From the NCBI GenBank assembly GCA_964539135.1, contig CAZIFG010000011.1, positions 1-56,001 on the forward strand: a stretch of DNA of 56,001 nt. Reading direction: 5' to 3'. Positions 8,656 through 17,142 of this stretch are shown here, piece after piece (positions within the stretch are counted from its first letter, which is position 1; each line of letters starts with the position of its first letter). The notes under the pieces are model-generated. The model was not told where the DNA came from. It ran no database searches and worked only from the letters and a program-made list of their open reading frames with translations. Position numbers and translations under genes: made by a program. This DNA comes from CAZIFG01 sp964539135. Lineage in GTDB: Bacteria > Margulisbacteria > Marinamargulisbacteria > GCA-2716485 > CAZIFG01.

Positions 8656-9033
8656 TTATTCGCTTAAGTGCTCTTCGTAACCTGTGTTGTCTAAAAGATC
8701 GTCTAATTCTTTGATGTCGGATATGGCTAATTTTACGAGCCATCCATCGCCATAAGGTTCTTCGTTTAAGTTTCCAGGCTCATCTGTAAGATCGGTATTG
8801 ATTTCAACAACTTTACCTGAAAGGGGAGCATAAAAACTGGATACCGTTTTGACAGATTCAATGGTTCCAAGTTCGTCCGAAGCCGATACCTCTGTATTGA
8901 GTGCCGGAAGTTCTACAAATACAATTTCACCCAATTCATCTACAGCGTGTTGGGTAATGCCTACAGTTGCAATATTATCTTCTACAGAGATCCATTCATG
9001 TTCTGTTGTGTATTTTAATTCTTCTGGTATCAT
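8656..9033 (-). CDS. gcvH: Glycine cleavage system H protein
   Basis: A small lipoyl carrier of 125 residues that shuttles the aminomethyl group between the P and T proteins, and serves as a lipoate donor in some bacteria. The lipoyl site ESVKTVSSFYAPLSG near residue 65 is intact, and EPYGDGW near 95 is typical. The start is fixed by GAGGAG 6 nt before ATG 9033; an upstream in-frame ATG would add 33 residues foreign to the family. No gcvT or gcvP lies in the window, so it is either encoded apart from them or used mainly in lipoate transfer. It is divergent from polA. Confidence 0.95.
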   Translation of the reverse strand: MIPEELKYTTEHEWISVEDNIATVGITQHAVDELGEIVFVELPALNTEVSASDELGTIESVKTVSSFYAPLSGKVVEINTDLTDEPGNLNEEPYGDGWLVKLAISDIKELDDLLDNTGYEEHLSE

Positions 9034-9126
9034 CTGTTTCTCCTCGTTTAGGGTCGTTATCTTTTGATTATCTGCGTTTTTTAAAAAATTGTCCAGCATA
9101 AATTTGGGGTCTTTTAACTCGACTTC

Positions 9127-9155
9127 TTGCAAGTATTTAGGGGGGCTAGTACACT
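9127..9155 (+). promoter_or_regulatory. polA promoter
   Basis: TTGCAA (9127-9132), a 17-bp spacer and TACACT (9150-9155). The ATG follows 6 nt later, so transcription would begin at or next to the first codon (leaderless). Confidence 0.65.
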
Positions 9156-9161
9156 GAGTTT

Positions 9162-11924
9162 ATGACACCTAAACTTCTTTTGGTTGATGGCTTTTCTTTG
9201 GCGTTTCGGGCCTATTATAGTTTTCCACCTACCCTGACATTGCCTGATGGGACACCTATTCATATGGTCCTTGGGTTTATTACTCTTTTATTGAAAGGGA
9301 TTGAATCACTTGAGCCTTCACATGTTTGTGTTTGTTTTGATTTGCCTGAGCCAACCTTTAGACATGTTGAATTTGAGGCGTATAAAGCGCATAGACCGCC
9401 TGCCCCAGATGACTTTAAAATTCAAGTGCCTCTTTTGAAGGCCTTATTACGGGATTTAGATATTGCGTGTGAGGAACTGGGGGGATATGAAGCCGATGAT
9501 CTCATCGGGACCCTGTCCTTACTTATGGAACAATCAGGCGGATCTTCTGTGATCATGACGGCCGATCAAGATGCCTTGCAATTGGTTTCGGAATCTACAG
9601 TTGTGGCGATGAATAAAAAAGGTGCTTCGGATCTGATGATTTTTGATCCTGCCAAGGTTAAAGAGGTTTATGGCTTAACACCCTCCCAAATTATTGATTT
9701 AAAGGCACTTCAAGGCGATACTTCGGATAATATTCCGGGTGTCAAAGGCATTGGCAATAAAATCGCAACCTCTTTATTGGAAACATATACGTCTTTAGCT
9801 GGAATTTATGATCATTTAGCGGAAATCCCGTCTAAAAGTGTGCGTGAAAAATTGTCAGAAAATAAAGATATGGCTTTTTTATCGTATCGATTGGTGACAG
9901 TGCTTCGAGATGTCCCTTTGGTTTTTGATTTAGATCGGTATTTTCATCGTGAACATTTGTCGTCTTGGATTGAGGCCTTTAAGGCGTATCACTTTAGAGC
10001 TTTGGTTGCTAAATATGAAAAGAAATCAGGAACTTTGCAGGAGACTTTACCTGTAACTGCATTTAGGGATTCTGTTGCTATTGATTATCGGTGTATTTCG
10101 ACGGTAGTGGAATTGGAGGGCTTGTGTGATCGCTTGAAAACGGGGTTTGCGATTGATTTGGAAACGACGTCTTTATCTCCTGTTGAGGCTCAAATTGTGG
10201 GCGTTTCTCTTTCAAATGAATCGGGATATGCCTGGTATATTCCGCTGAATGATTTTTTAGAAACGGTGTCTTCAGATTCTGGATTGGCCCTTTTTGATGC
10301 CTGTTATACGCCGCTTCAATTTCGCCTGAATCCTTTTTTAGCCTGTTTAAAACCTCTTTTAGAAGATGCGTCTATTCCTAAAATTACACATCATGGTAAA
10401 TATGAATGGCAGGTTTTAAAGAATTATGACATTGCCTTGAGGGGCGTGTCTTTTGATACGATGTTGGCCGCTTTTTTGGTCTTTCCCGGTGAGAAAGTGG
10501 GCTTAAAAGACTTGGCTTTGCGTCATTTAAATGTGGAGATGAAGCATTATGACGAGGTGGTTGCTAAAGGGTCTACCTTTGATTCGGTTTCTTTGGATTT
10601 AGCGACTTCGTATGCCGCAGCAGATGCAGATATGACCTGGCGTCTTAAAGGGCTTTTAGCGTCCTTAATTGAATCTAAAGGGCTTTCTTTTTTATTGTAT
10701 GATATTGAACTTCCGACACAGTGGGTTTTGGCGGCTATGGAATATTCTGGGATATGCTTAGATTGCGATTTTTTACGTGGGCTAGATCGTGAATTTCGTG
10801 AAAAATCGGATGTGTTGCAGTCTCAAATTATGGCCTTAAGTGGGCGTTCTTTTAATTTGAATTCTCCGAAGCAATTGGGGGATGTTTTGTATGATGAGCT
10901 TCAATTGCCGGTTTTGAAGAAAACCAAAACAGGGCGTTCTACCGATTCTTCCGTTTTGGAAAAATTAGCGGAAACCTATGAGATTGCACGATATATTATG
11001 ACATATAGAGGGCTTGAAAAATTGTTGTCTACCTATGTTACAGCTTTGCCGGCTCTTGTGAGTCCTCAAACGGGTAGGGTGCATACGTCTTTTAATCAAA
11101 CAGTGGCCATTACGGGGCGTTTGTCTTCTACGAACCCTAATTTGCAAAATATTCCCATTCGTACAGAAGAAGGGCAGAAAATTAGACGGGCTTTTTTACC
11201 GCTTTCTTCAGATCATTGTATTCTTTCTGTGGATTACTCTCAAATTGAGTTGAGAATCATGGCGCATTTGAGTGGCGATGATACGATGACCGCCGCCTTT
11301 AAAAATGGCGAGGATATTCATGTGTCTACGGCAGCGGTTGTGAATCATATTCCCATTTCTGAGGTCACAAAAGAACAGCGGTATCATGCAAAGGCCGTTA
11401 ATTTTGGGATTATTTATGGTATTTCTGATTATGGCTTGTCTGAAAATTTAGGAATTTCAAGAGAAGAGGCAAAAGGGATTATTACCACTTATTTCGCCCA
11501 ATTTTCTAAAATTAAAGCCTTTATGGATGCTACTATTTCTGCAACCCGGGAAAAGGGCTTTGTTACGACAGAATTTGGACGTATTCGACCTGTACCTGAA
11601 ATTGATAGCCGTATTTTTCACAGGCGGCAATTTGCAGAACGAACCGCTGTGAATACTCGTGTTCAAGGAACCGCTGCTGATTTGATGAAATTGGCCATGA
11701 TTCGTGTTCAGGAGGCGTTGAAAGTGTCTCAACTTGATGCTGTTTTATTGATTCAGGTGCATGATGAGCTTGTTTTATCCGTGTCTCAACGCGATTTACC
11801 CCGTGTTGCTTTCCTTGTGAAAACCGCGATGATGTCTGTTGTGGATTGGGATATTCCGCTTGAAGTGGATTTAGAATATGGACCAAATTGGATGGCCTTA
11901 TCTCCCTATATTTTGGAATCTTAA
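9162..11924 (+). CDS. polA: DNA polymerase I
   Basis: Full-length repair and Okazaki-fragment polymerase of 920 residues. The 5' nuclease domain (1-300) has ADQDALQLV and GDTSDNIPGVKGIG. The 3'-5' exonuclease domain (about 325-530) has motif I DLETTS and motif III YAAADADMT. Its motif II reads GKYEW, with Glu where the family usually has Asp, so proofreading may be weakened. The polymerase domain has motif A VDYSQIELR (about 690), motif B KAVNFGIIYG (about 745) and motif C VHDEL (about 866), all intact. The gene is divergent from gcvH and converges with prfC, with only 10 bases between the stop codons. Confidence 0.97.
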   Translation: MTPKLLLVDGFSLAFRAYYSFPPTLTLPDGTPIHMVLGFITLLLKGIESLEPSHVCVCFDLPEPTFRHVEFEAYKAHRPPAPDDFKIQVPLLKALLRDLDIACEELGGYEADDLIGTLSLLMEQSGGSSVIMTADQDALQLVSESTVVAMNKKGASDLMIFDPAKVKEVYGLTPSQIIDLKALQGDTSDNIPGVKGIGNKIATSLLETYTSLAGIYDHLAEIPSKSVREKLSENKDMAFLSYRLVTVLRDVPLVFDLDRYFHREHLSSWIEAFKAYHFRALVAKYEKKSGTLQETLPVTAFRDSVAIDYRCISTVVELEGLCDRLKTGFAIDLETTSLSPVEAQIVGVSLSNESGYAWYIPLNDFLETVSSDSGLALFDACYTPLQFRLNPFLACLKPLLEDASIPKITHHGKYEWQVLKNYDIALRGVSFDTMLAAFLVFPGEKVGLKDLALRHLNVEMKHYDEVVAKGSTFDSVSLDLATSYAAADADMTWRLKGLLASLIESKGLSFLLYDIELPTQWVLAAMEYSGICLDCDFLRGLDREFREKSDVLQSQIMALSGRSFNLNSPKQLGDVLYDELQLPVLKKTKTGRSTDSSVLEKLAETYEIARYIMTYRGLEKLLSTYVTALPALVSPQTGRVHTSFNQTVAITGRLSSTNPNLQNIPIRTEEGQKIRRAFLPLSSDHCILSVDYSQIELRIMAHLSGDDTMTAAFKNGEDIHVSTAAVVNHIPISEVTKEQRYHAKAVNFGIIYGISDYGLSENLGISREEAKGIITTYFAQFSKIKAFMDATISATREKGFVTTEFGRIRPVPEIDSRIFHRRQFAERTAVNTRVQGTAADLMKLAMIRVQEALKVSQLDAVLLIQVHDELVLSVSQRDLPRVAFLVKTAMMSVVDWDIPLEVDLEYGPNWMALSPYILES

Positions 11925-11934
11925 TACTATTGGC

Positions 11935-13521
11935 TTATTGTTCTGAGGTATACCGAAACTTAATTTCGGGGTTTTCGCGTATTTCTCGATCTAAACTCCA
12001 TTGGGTTTCAGCCAAATAGACGGTGTTGCCTTCGGTATCTTCTGCAATTTGGAGGTATCTATTTTTACAGAATTGATGGAAGAGTGGTGTGTTTTCACTG
12101 CTAATCCAGCAGGCTTTGACGAAATTGAGCGTATCAAATCGGCATTCAGCGTTATATTCTTGTTTTAATCGATATTGAATGACCTCAAATTGAAGCGCTC
12201 CTACTGTACCCACAATTTTTTTATTGTCGCCAGGTCGTGTGAAGAGTTGCGCAACGCCTTCTTCGCAAAGCTGTTCCAGCCCTTTATGAAGTTGTTTGGT
12301 TTTTAAAGGATCTAAGTTGGTTACACTTTTAAAAATTTCAGGTGAAAAGCTGGGAATGCCTTTAAATTTTAATGACTCTCCTTCTGTAATTGCGTCGCCT
12401 ATTTTGAGTGTGCCCGTGTCATGAAGGCCAATGATGTCGCCAGGATAGGCGCTTTCAATAATTTCTTTTTCTTGGGCCATAAATGCGGTTGGGGCTGAAA
12501 ATTTAATGGGTTTTTGAGTTCGGCTATGGAGGTATTTTTTGTTACGTTCAAATTTTCCGGAACAAATTCTTAAAAAGGCGATCCTATCTCGATGTTTTAA
12601 ATCCATGTTGGCATGAATTTTGAAAATAAAGCCCGAAAATTTGTCTTCGTCGGGCGCTACTTTGCGTTCCTCGCAATCGCGTGCTTGTGGGGGAGGGGCA
12701 ATTTGAATAAAACAGTCTAAAATTTCTTGTACACCAAAATTATTGAGTCCTGATCCAAAGAAAACAGGGGTGACCAGTCCGTCTAAATAGTCTTGAATGT
12801 CGAATGGAGGGTATACGTTCGTGATTAAGTCTATGTCTTCTCTGAGTTTTTTTGCTTCAAATTCTCCGATATAGGTTTCAAGTTCCGGCGTGTGGATGTC
12901 TTCAATTTGAATGGAATCGTTGCTGCTCTGCTTTTGATGGGGTTTGAACAAAATGAGTCTTTTGTCATATAAATTGTACACACCTTTGAAGGATTTTCCC
13001 ATTCCAATGGGCCAACTGAGTGGGCAGACACTGATTTGGAGTTTGTCTTCAATTTCATCTAAGAGCGTAAGGGGTTCATTGCCTTCTCGGTCTAATTTAT
13101 TTATAAATGTCATGATAGGCGTGTTTCTCAATCGACAGACTTCCATCAGTTTATGAGTTTGTGTTTCTACCCCTTTAACACTGTCTATGACCATAATGCA
13201 ACTGTCTACAGCGGTTAATGTTCTGTAAGTATCTTCGGAGAAATCTTTATGGCCAGGTGTATCTAAAAGCCGAATGTAGGTATTTTTGTATGTAAATCCC
13301 ATTACAGATGTGGCGACCGAAATCCCTCTTTGTTTTTCTATTTCCATAAAATCTGAGGTGGCATGACGCGTGGCTTTTTTGGCTTTGATGGCGCCCGCAA
13401 CGTGAATGGCGCCGCCAAAAAGGAGGAGTTTTTCGGTTAAGGTTGTTTTTCCCGCATCCGGATGGCTGATGATGGCAAATGTGCGTCTTTTTTTAATTTC
13501 GTCTTTAAGTTCTGGTATCAT
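11935..13521 (-). CDS. prfC: Peptide chain release factor 3
   Basis: A translational GTPase that removes RF1/RF2 from the ribosome after termination. Motifs are G1 SHPDAGKTTLTEKL near residue 20, the RF3-type AGAIKAKK, G3 DTPGHKDFSEDT, and G4 INKLDRE. The 528-residue length matches bacterial RF3. It lies 17 nt after the small secreted protein gene and is probably transcribed with it. No convincing Shine-Dalgarno precedes the ATG. Confidence 0.96.
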   Translation of the reverse strand: MIPELKDEIKKRRTFAIISHPDAGKTTLTEKLLLFGGAIHVAGAIKAKKATRHATSDFMEIEKQRGISVATSVMGFTYKNTYIRLLDTPGHKDFSEDTYRTLTAVDSCIMVIDSVKGVETQTHKLMEVCRLRNTPIMTFINKLDREGNEPLTLLDEIEDKLQISVCPLSWPIGMGKSFKGVYNLYDKRLILFKPHQKQSSNDSIQIEDIHTPELETYIGEFEAKKLREDIDLITNVYPPFDIQDYLDGLVTPVFFGSGLNNFGVQEILDCFIQIAPPPQARDCEERKVAPDEDKFSGFIFKIHANMDLKHRDRIAFLRICSGKFERNKKYLHSRTQKPIKFSAPTAFMAQEKEIIESAYPGDIIGLHDTGTLKIGDAITEGESLKFKGIPSFSPEIFKSVTNLDPLKTKQLHKGLEQLCEEGVAQLFTRPGDNKKIVGTVGALQFEVIQYRLKQEYNAECRFDTLNFVKACWISSENTPLFHQFCKNRYLQIAEDTEGNTVYLAETQWSLDREIRENPEIKFRYTSEQ

Positions 13522-13538
13522 AGATGGGCGCTTCTTTA

Positions 13539-13889
13539 TTATTTTTTTGCCATTTCAGAAAATGACGGCTTTCTGATTTTTTCTTTGGTGTTTTTAGCGT
13601 CTATTTCTTCATCTTTTTCATCGTCTACATAAAATTGGTTTGTTTCAGTGTTTTCAAATAGACTATAGGCGTAGGGGATGTTTAGTTTTGTGAGTATGTC
13701 ATTATTAAATTGGCGTGTTGTGGATTCTAGTACATAGACACTGCCGTTATAGCCTATATTCCCTTTGCTTTGCATGTATTGTCCTATTTGTTCGGTTCGT
13801 TGCGAGGTTACTTTAGCTTGAATGCTTGGATTTAAATATATGCTTATAAAGCATAAACTTAAAACAAACCCCAAATTCACTCGTTTCAT
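13539..13889 (-). CDS. Small secreted protein, paralogue of the next upstream gene
   Basis: 116 residues with a clear signal peptide: MKR, a hydrophobic core and an AxA-like cleavage site at IQAKV. The mature part holds GYNGSVYVLEST followed by a short Gln/Asn/Asp segment, and an acidic/lysine-rich tail. The gene 13967-14335 has the matching GFYGPVFVISNE segment in the same position, so the two are distant paralogues. I recognise no family. A TACAAT box ends 6 nt before the ATG, so it may have its own leaderless promoter as well as sharing a transcript with prfC. Confidence 0.65.
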   Translation of the reverse strand: MKRVNLGFVLSLCFISIYLNPSIQAKVTSQRTEQIGQYMQSKGNIGYNGSVYVLESTTRQFNNDILTKLNIPYAYSLFENTETNQFYVDDEKDEEIDAKNTKEKIRKPSFSEMAKK

Positions 13890-13895
13890 TTTTTG

Positions 13896-13901
13896 ATTGT
13901 A
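13896..13901 (-). promoter_or_regulatory. -10 box of the 116-aa secreted protein gene
   Basis: TGATACAAT on the minus strand (an extended -10 form, TGA plus TACAAT) with 6 nt before the ATG at 13889. Confidence 0.45.
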
Positions 13902-13966
13902 TCATAGGCAGATCGCTTGTAACAGTCTGTTGCTTTTGTGTTTTTTTATTTCATATCGCTTAATAA

Positions 13967-14335
13967 TTAAAATAATAAGGGCTGAGATGCTTTTTTCTGA
14001 TGTGTGGAGATGTATTGAAATGATTTTTCGGGGTCGTGCTTGGATTTTGGATGTTGGATCTCTTCGTTTGACTCTGCTTTTTCAACTTCATTTAAAGGGT
14101 TTTCATTCGGAAATTCACTGTACTTATCTGCAATGATTGCGGAGGTTTGTTTCATTTCATTGCTAATTACAAACACAGGGCCATAAAAGCCATTTGCATT
14201 GGCATTTTTAAGATGGTGTGTTACAAAATCGGTTCCACGAACCTGAGTGTTTTGTGCCGCACTTAAAGCTATTGTGGGGTAGAGTATGAGGGATGAAAGA
14301 ATTAGAAATGTAACGAGTACGTATCTTTTTTTCAT
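13967..14335 (-). CDS. Small secreted protein, 122 aa
   Basis: It begins MKKRYVLVTFLILSS and a hydrophobic core, with a likely cleavage near ALSAAQ. The mature region carries NGFYGPVFVISNEMKQ, alignable with the companion 77 bases downstream, then a charged Glu/Lys tail. AAGGAG lies 8 nt before the ATG and a TATATAA box lies further up, so this gene has a conventional leader. It heads the run toward prfC. Function unknown. Confidence 0.65.
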   Translation of the reverse strand: MKKRYVLVTFLILSSLILYPTIALSAAQNTQVRGTDFVTHHLKNANANGFYGPVFVISNEMKQTSAIIADKYSEFPNENPLNEVEKAESNEEIQHPKSKHDPEKSFQYISTHQKKASQPLLF

Positions 14336-14456
14336 GGAAAAGGCTCCTTTTTACTTATATAACCGCCCTTCTTCTTTATTGTCGTTTTTTTTAATTAAAA
14401 ATTTCATTTTTCGTTTAAATTCATGAATCCTTTCTAGCTCCTTTTTCTTGAGTGTG

Positions 14457-14462
14457 GTATGC
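14457..14462 (+). promoter_or_regulatory. Extended -10 box of cysE
   Basis: TGGTATGCT, an extended -10 (TGG plus TATGCT), lies 38 nt before the chosen start. A leader with an SD is predicted here, unlike at the leaderless genes. Confidence 0.35.
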
Positions 14463-14500
14463 TTTTCTTGAAGGTAGGATCAGTTTTGAAGGAGTGTCCG

Positions 14501-15430
14501 ATGGTACCGTATTCTCGTCGTCAAAATGCAGTAGATGCTGTTATGAAATCTTATGAAGATCTAGGGGTGATTAATGGATCTGAGGGATTTTTGGTACCAT
14601 CCCGAACGTGTATTCAATCCATTATTTTATTGGTTCGAGAGTTATTGTTTCCGGGTTTTTTTGGGACGGGGTTATCTGAAACGGAAGATTTGGCTTTGGT
14701 TACAGGTCGTCGAGTGGTGACTTTAATTGAGCTTTTATCCGAAGAGATTTATAAAAGTTTGGTTTGGGATGTTGGGGTGAATCAAGCGTCTCATGGCTCA
14801 GATTCCCATTGTAAGGCCATGGCCATGGATGCCACGATGGCGTTTATGGAAGAAATTCCTACTATTCGGGCCTTATTAAAAGGGGATGCTCAGACTTTAT
14901 ATGAGGGCGATCCTGCCTCAACCAGTTTAACTGAAATTATTTTGGCTTATCCTGGGTTTCAAGCAGTTTTGGTTTATAGAGTGGCGCATTTTTTATTTTT
15001 AAAACAAGTCCCTATTATCCCGAGGCTCATGTCAGAGTTGGCCCATAGTGAAACGGGCATTGACATACATCCAGGCGCTAAAATTGGACATTCTTTTTTT
15101 ATTGATCATGGGACTGGGATTGTTATTGGTGAAACTTCTGTGATTGGTAACCATGTGAAATTGTATCAAGGGGTTACTTTAGGGGCTTTCAGTGTGTCTA
15201 AAACTTTGGGGAATGTTAAGCGCCATCCTACTTTGGAAGATGGTGTGACGGTTTACGCGCACACTACGATTTTAGGGGGGACAACGGTGATTGGAGAAGG
15301 GTCAACCATTGGCGGAAACGTGTGGTTAACAGAGTCTGTGCCGCCTCAATCTAAAATTTATTTGTCGCCTGATTTTAAATCTTCGATGATTATGCAGGTT
15401 AAAGCATCTCAGTCGGATCTTAAGGATTAA
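14501..15430 (+). CDS. cysE: Serine O-acetyltransferase
   Basis: It makes O-acetylserine from serine and acetyl-CoA, the first step of cysteine synthesis. The C-terminal half is a left-handed beta-helix of hexapeptide repeats with the catalytic DIHPGAKIG..FIDHGTGIVIGE region and GNVKRHPTLEDGV. The N-terminal helical region of about 180 residues is of the long CysE type. An in-frame ATG at 14459 overlaps the promoter -10; GAAGGAG 6 nt before ATG 14501 fixes the start (309 residues). trpC follows after 3 nt, so the three genes form an operon. Confidence 0.9.
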   Translation: MVPYSRRQNAVDAVMKSYEDLGVINGSEGFLVPSRTCIQSIILLVRELLFPGFFGTGLSETEDLALVTGRRVVTLIELLSEEIYKSLVWDVGVNQASHGSDSHCKAMAMDATMAFMEEIPTIRALLKGDAQTLYEGDPASTSLTEIILAYPGFQAVLVYRVAHFLFLKQVPIIPRLMSELAHSETGIDIHPGAKIGHSFFIDHGTGIVIGETSVIGNHVKLYQGVTLGAFSVSKTLGNVKRHPTLEDGVTVYAHTTILGGTTVIGEGSTIGGNVWLTESVPPQSKIYLSPDFKSSMIMQVKASQSDLKD

Positions 15431-15433
15431 CAG

Positions 15434-16213
15434 GTGGCTTCCTTTTTAGATAAAATTGTTCTGGAAAAACAAAAAGAGATTCACGGACTTTATGAGCGTG
15501 GTGGGTTGTCCGCGTTCAAAGAAAGCGCTCAGCACATTTCTTTGAACTCTAGGTTTAAAGATACAGTCTCTCAACCTGGCTTGTCTTTAATTGCAGAATT
15601 GAAACGGGCCTCACCTTCTAAAGGCCTTATTAACCCTGATTTTGATCCTATTTCTTTGGCCAAACGCTATGAATCTTGTGGGGCTAGCTGTTTGTCTGTG
15701 TTGACAGAGCAGGCCTTTTTTTTAGGGGATCCTCTTTATCTTCAAACTGTTAAAAATACAGTGAACTTACCCCTTTTGCGTAAGGATTTTATCATTGATG
15801 AAATCCAAATTTATGAATCTAAGCTTTTAGGTGCCGATGCTATTTTACTGATTATGGCGCTACTTACGGATAGGCAGGCTCAGTTTTTTTTGGATGTTGC
15901 CCATCAAGAAGGTTTGGATGTTTTGGTTGAGGTGCATGATGCGCCCGAACTTAAGCGAGCATTAGCGCTTCAGGGACTTGATTTGTTGGGAATTAATAAT
16001 CGCAATTTGGATACCTTTCAGGTGGATATTCAGACCGCGTTTCGATTGAAGTCTATGCTTCAGGATTTCGAGGGGTATGTGGTTGCAGAGAGTGGATATT
16101 CTTTTGTTTCGGAATTAGATGCTTTAGAATCGGATGGCTTTTCTGCGGTTTTAATTGGGGAGGGATTGGTAACTGCTCCAGATATAATTCGCTTTTTTTC
16201 GGATCGTGTATGA
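15434..16213 (+). CDS. trpC: Indole-3-glycerol-phosphate synthase
   Basis: It closes the indole ring in tryptophan synthesis. The (beta/alpha)8 fold shows ELKRASPSKG near residue 54, LRKDFIIDEIQIYES near 116 and GINNRNL near 186, all typical. It starts with GTG, 3 nt after the cysE stop, and is 259 residues. It overlaps trpF by 4 nt (ATGA), so translation is coupled. Confidence 0.96.
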   Translation: MASFLDKIVLEKQKEIHGLYERGGLSAFKESAQHISLNSRFKDTVSQPGLSLIAELKRASPSKGLINPDFDPISLAKRYESCGASCLSVLTEQAFFLGDPLYLQTVKNTVNLPLLRKDFIIDEIQIYESKLLGADAILLIMALLTDRQAQFFLDVAHQEGLDVLVEVHDAPELKRALALQGLDLLGINNRNLDTFQVDIQTAFRLKSMLQDFEGYVVAESGYSFVSELDALESDGFSAVLIGEGLVTAPDIIRFFSDRV

Positions 16214-16818
16214 AGGTTAAGGTTTGTGGGATTACTCGACTAGAAGATGCGCAATGTGCGCTAGATTTAGGTGCTTATGCGCTTGGCTTTATTTTTTATT
16301 CTGGCAGTCCTCGTTATATCAGGCCTGAAAATGCGGCTGTTTTGATTTCGACATTAAAAGGATCAGTTTTGAAAGTAGGGGTTTTCGTGAATGAATCTGT
16401 GGCTGCGATTCAGTCTATCATTGAAATTTGCGGATTGGACATGATTCAGCTGCATGGTTCCGAAAGTCCTGAATTTTGTCGCCAATTTTCTGTGCCTGTT
16501 ATTAAATCGTTTTTGGTGGCTGAACGCAAAGACTTTGATGTGGTTTCTTTATATGAAGGCGTTGTTGATTATTTTTTATTTGATACAAAAATTAAGGGGA
16601 AATTTGGGGGGACAGGACAGGTTTTTGATTGGCAACTTTTAAATCCTTATCCGTTTCAAACACCCTTTATTTTATCTGGAGGACTTGGGATACAGTCTGA
16701 TTTTTCAAGTGTGAATGCCAGTATTTTAGATGTAAATTCAGGTGTTGAAAGTGCCCCAGGGATTAAGTCAGCAGATAAATTACAACGTTTTTTTGAGTTG
16801 GTAAAATTACAAAAATAA
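16210..16818 (+). CDS. trpF: Phosphoribosylanthranilate isomerase
   Basis: It catalyses the Amadori rearrangement before TrpC. KVCGITRLEDA at the N terminus, FYSGSPRYI, QLHGSE and the C-terminal LSGGLG plus DVNSGVE are all present, with the general base Cys in VCGIT. It is 202 residues. The stop overlaps the converging 96-aa membrane protein by 12 bases. No other trp genes are in the window. Confidence 0.96.
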   Translation: MKVKVCGITRLEDAQCALDLGAYALGFIFYSGSPRYIRPENAAVLISTLKGSVLKVGVFVNESVAAIQSIIEICGLDMIQLHGSESPEFCRQFSVPVIKSFLVAERKDFDVVSLYEGVVDYFLFDTKIKGKFGGTGQVFDWQLLNPYPFQTPFILSGGLGIQSDFSSVNASILDVNSGVESAPGIKSADKLQRFFELVKLQK

Positions 16819-17097
16819 ATGAATTAAAATTTGGCCCATGAAAATGATGAACCAAATGATAAAACAGACGATAAATACAAGGTAAATATTCAGTAAATAT
16901 TTGATGATGGTATCAAATCCGCCTTTTGGTTTTTTGTAGTTTTTTGAAATTTTCCAAGTTGTTTTTGCGGTATAAGTACTGACCAGTAATACAATGATGT
17001 AGGTTATTAAACTGGTATGAAAGTAGGGGTATATTCTTGAAAATACAAAGGAATAAAAGGCATTCATAAAGGATAGAAAACTATAGATATAGCTCAT
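16807..17097 (-). CDS. Small integral membrane protein, 96 aa
   Basis: Three hydrophobic stretches are visible: residues about 1-18, 30-42 and 66-95. A basic loop (KISKNYKKPKGG) separates the last two. No family is recognised. Its reality is supported by a perfect TATAAT 7 nt before the ATG with TTTACA 16 bp further up. It sits between trpF and mnmA. Function unknown. Confidence 0.6.
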   Translation of the reverse strand: MSYIYSFLSFMNAFYSFVFSRIYPYFHTSLITYIIVLLVSTYTAKTTWKISKNYKKPKGGFDTIIKYLLNIYLVFIVCFIIWFIIFMGQILIHLFL

Positions 17098-17104
17098 AGC
17101 TCGA

Positions 17105-17132
17105 ATTATACACTACTTTCAGTGAATGTAAA
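17105..17132 (-). promoter_or_regulatory. Promoter of the 96-aa membrane protein
   Basis: On the minus strand, TTTACA (17127-17132), a 16-bp spacer and TATAAT (17105-17110), with the ATG at 17097 only 7 nt downstream. Confidence 0.6.
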
Positions 17133-17142
17133 AAAGATTGCC

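Noticed and set aside
13539..14335. Small gene pair as toxin-antitoxin
   Set aside because: Both have signal peptides and resemble each other, which does not fit a cytoplasmic toxin with its antitoxin.
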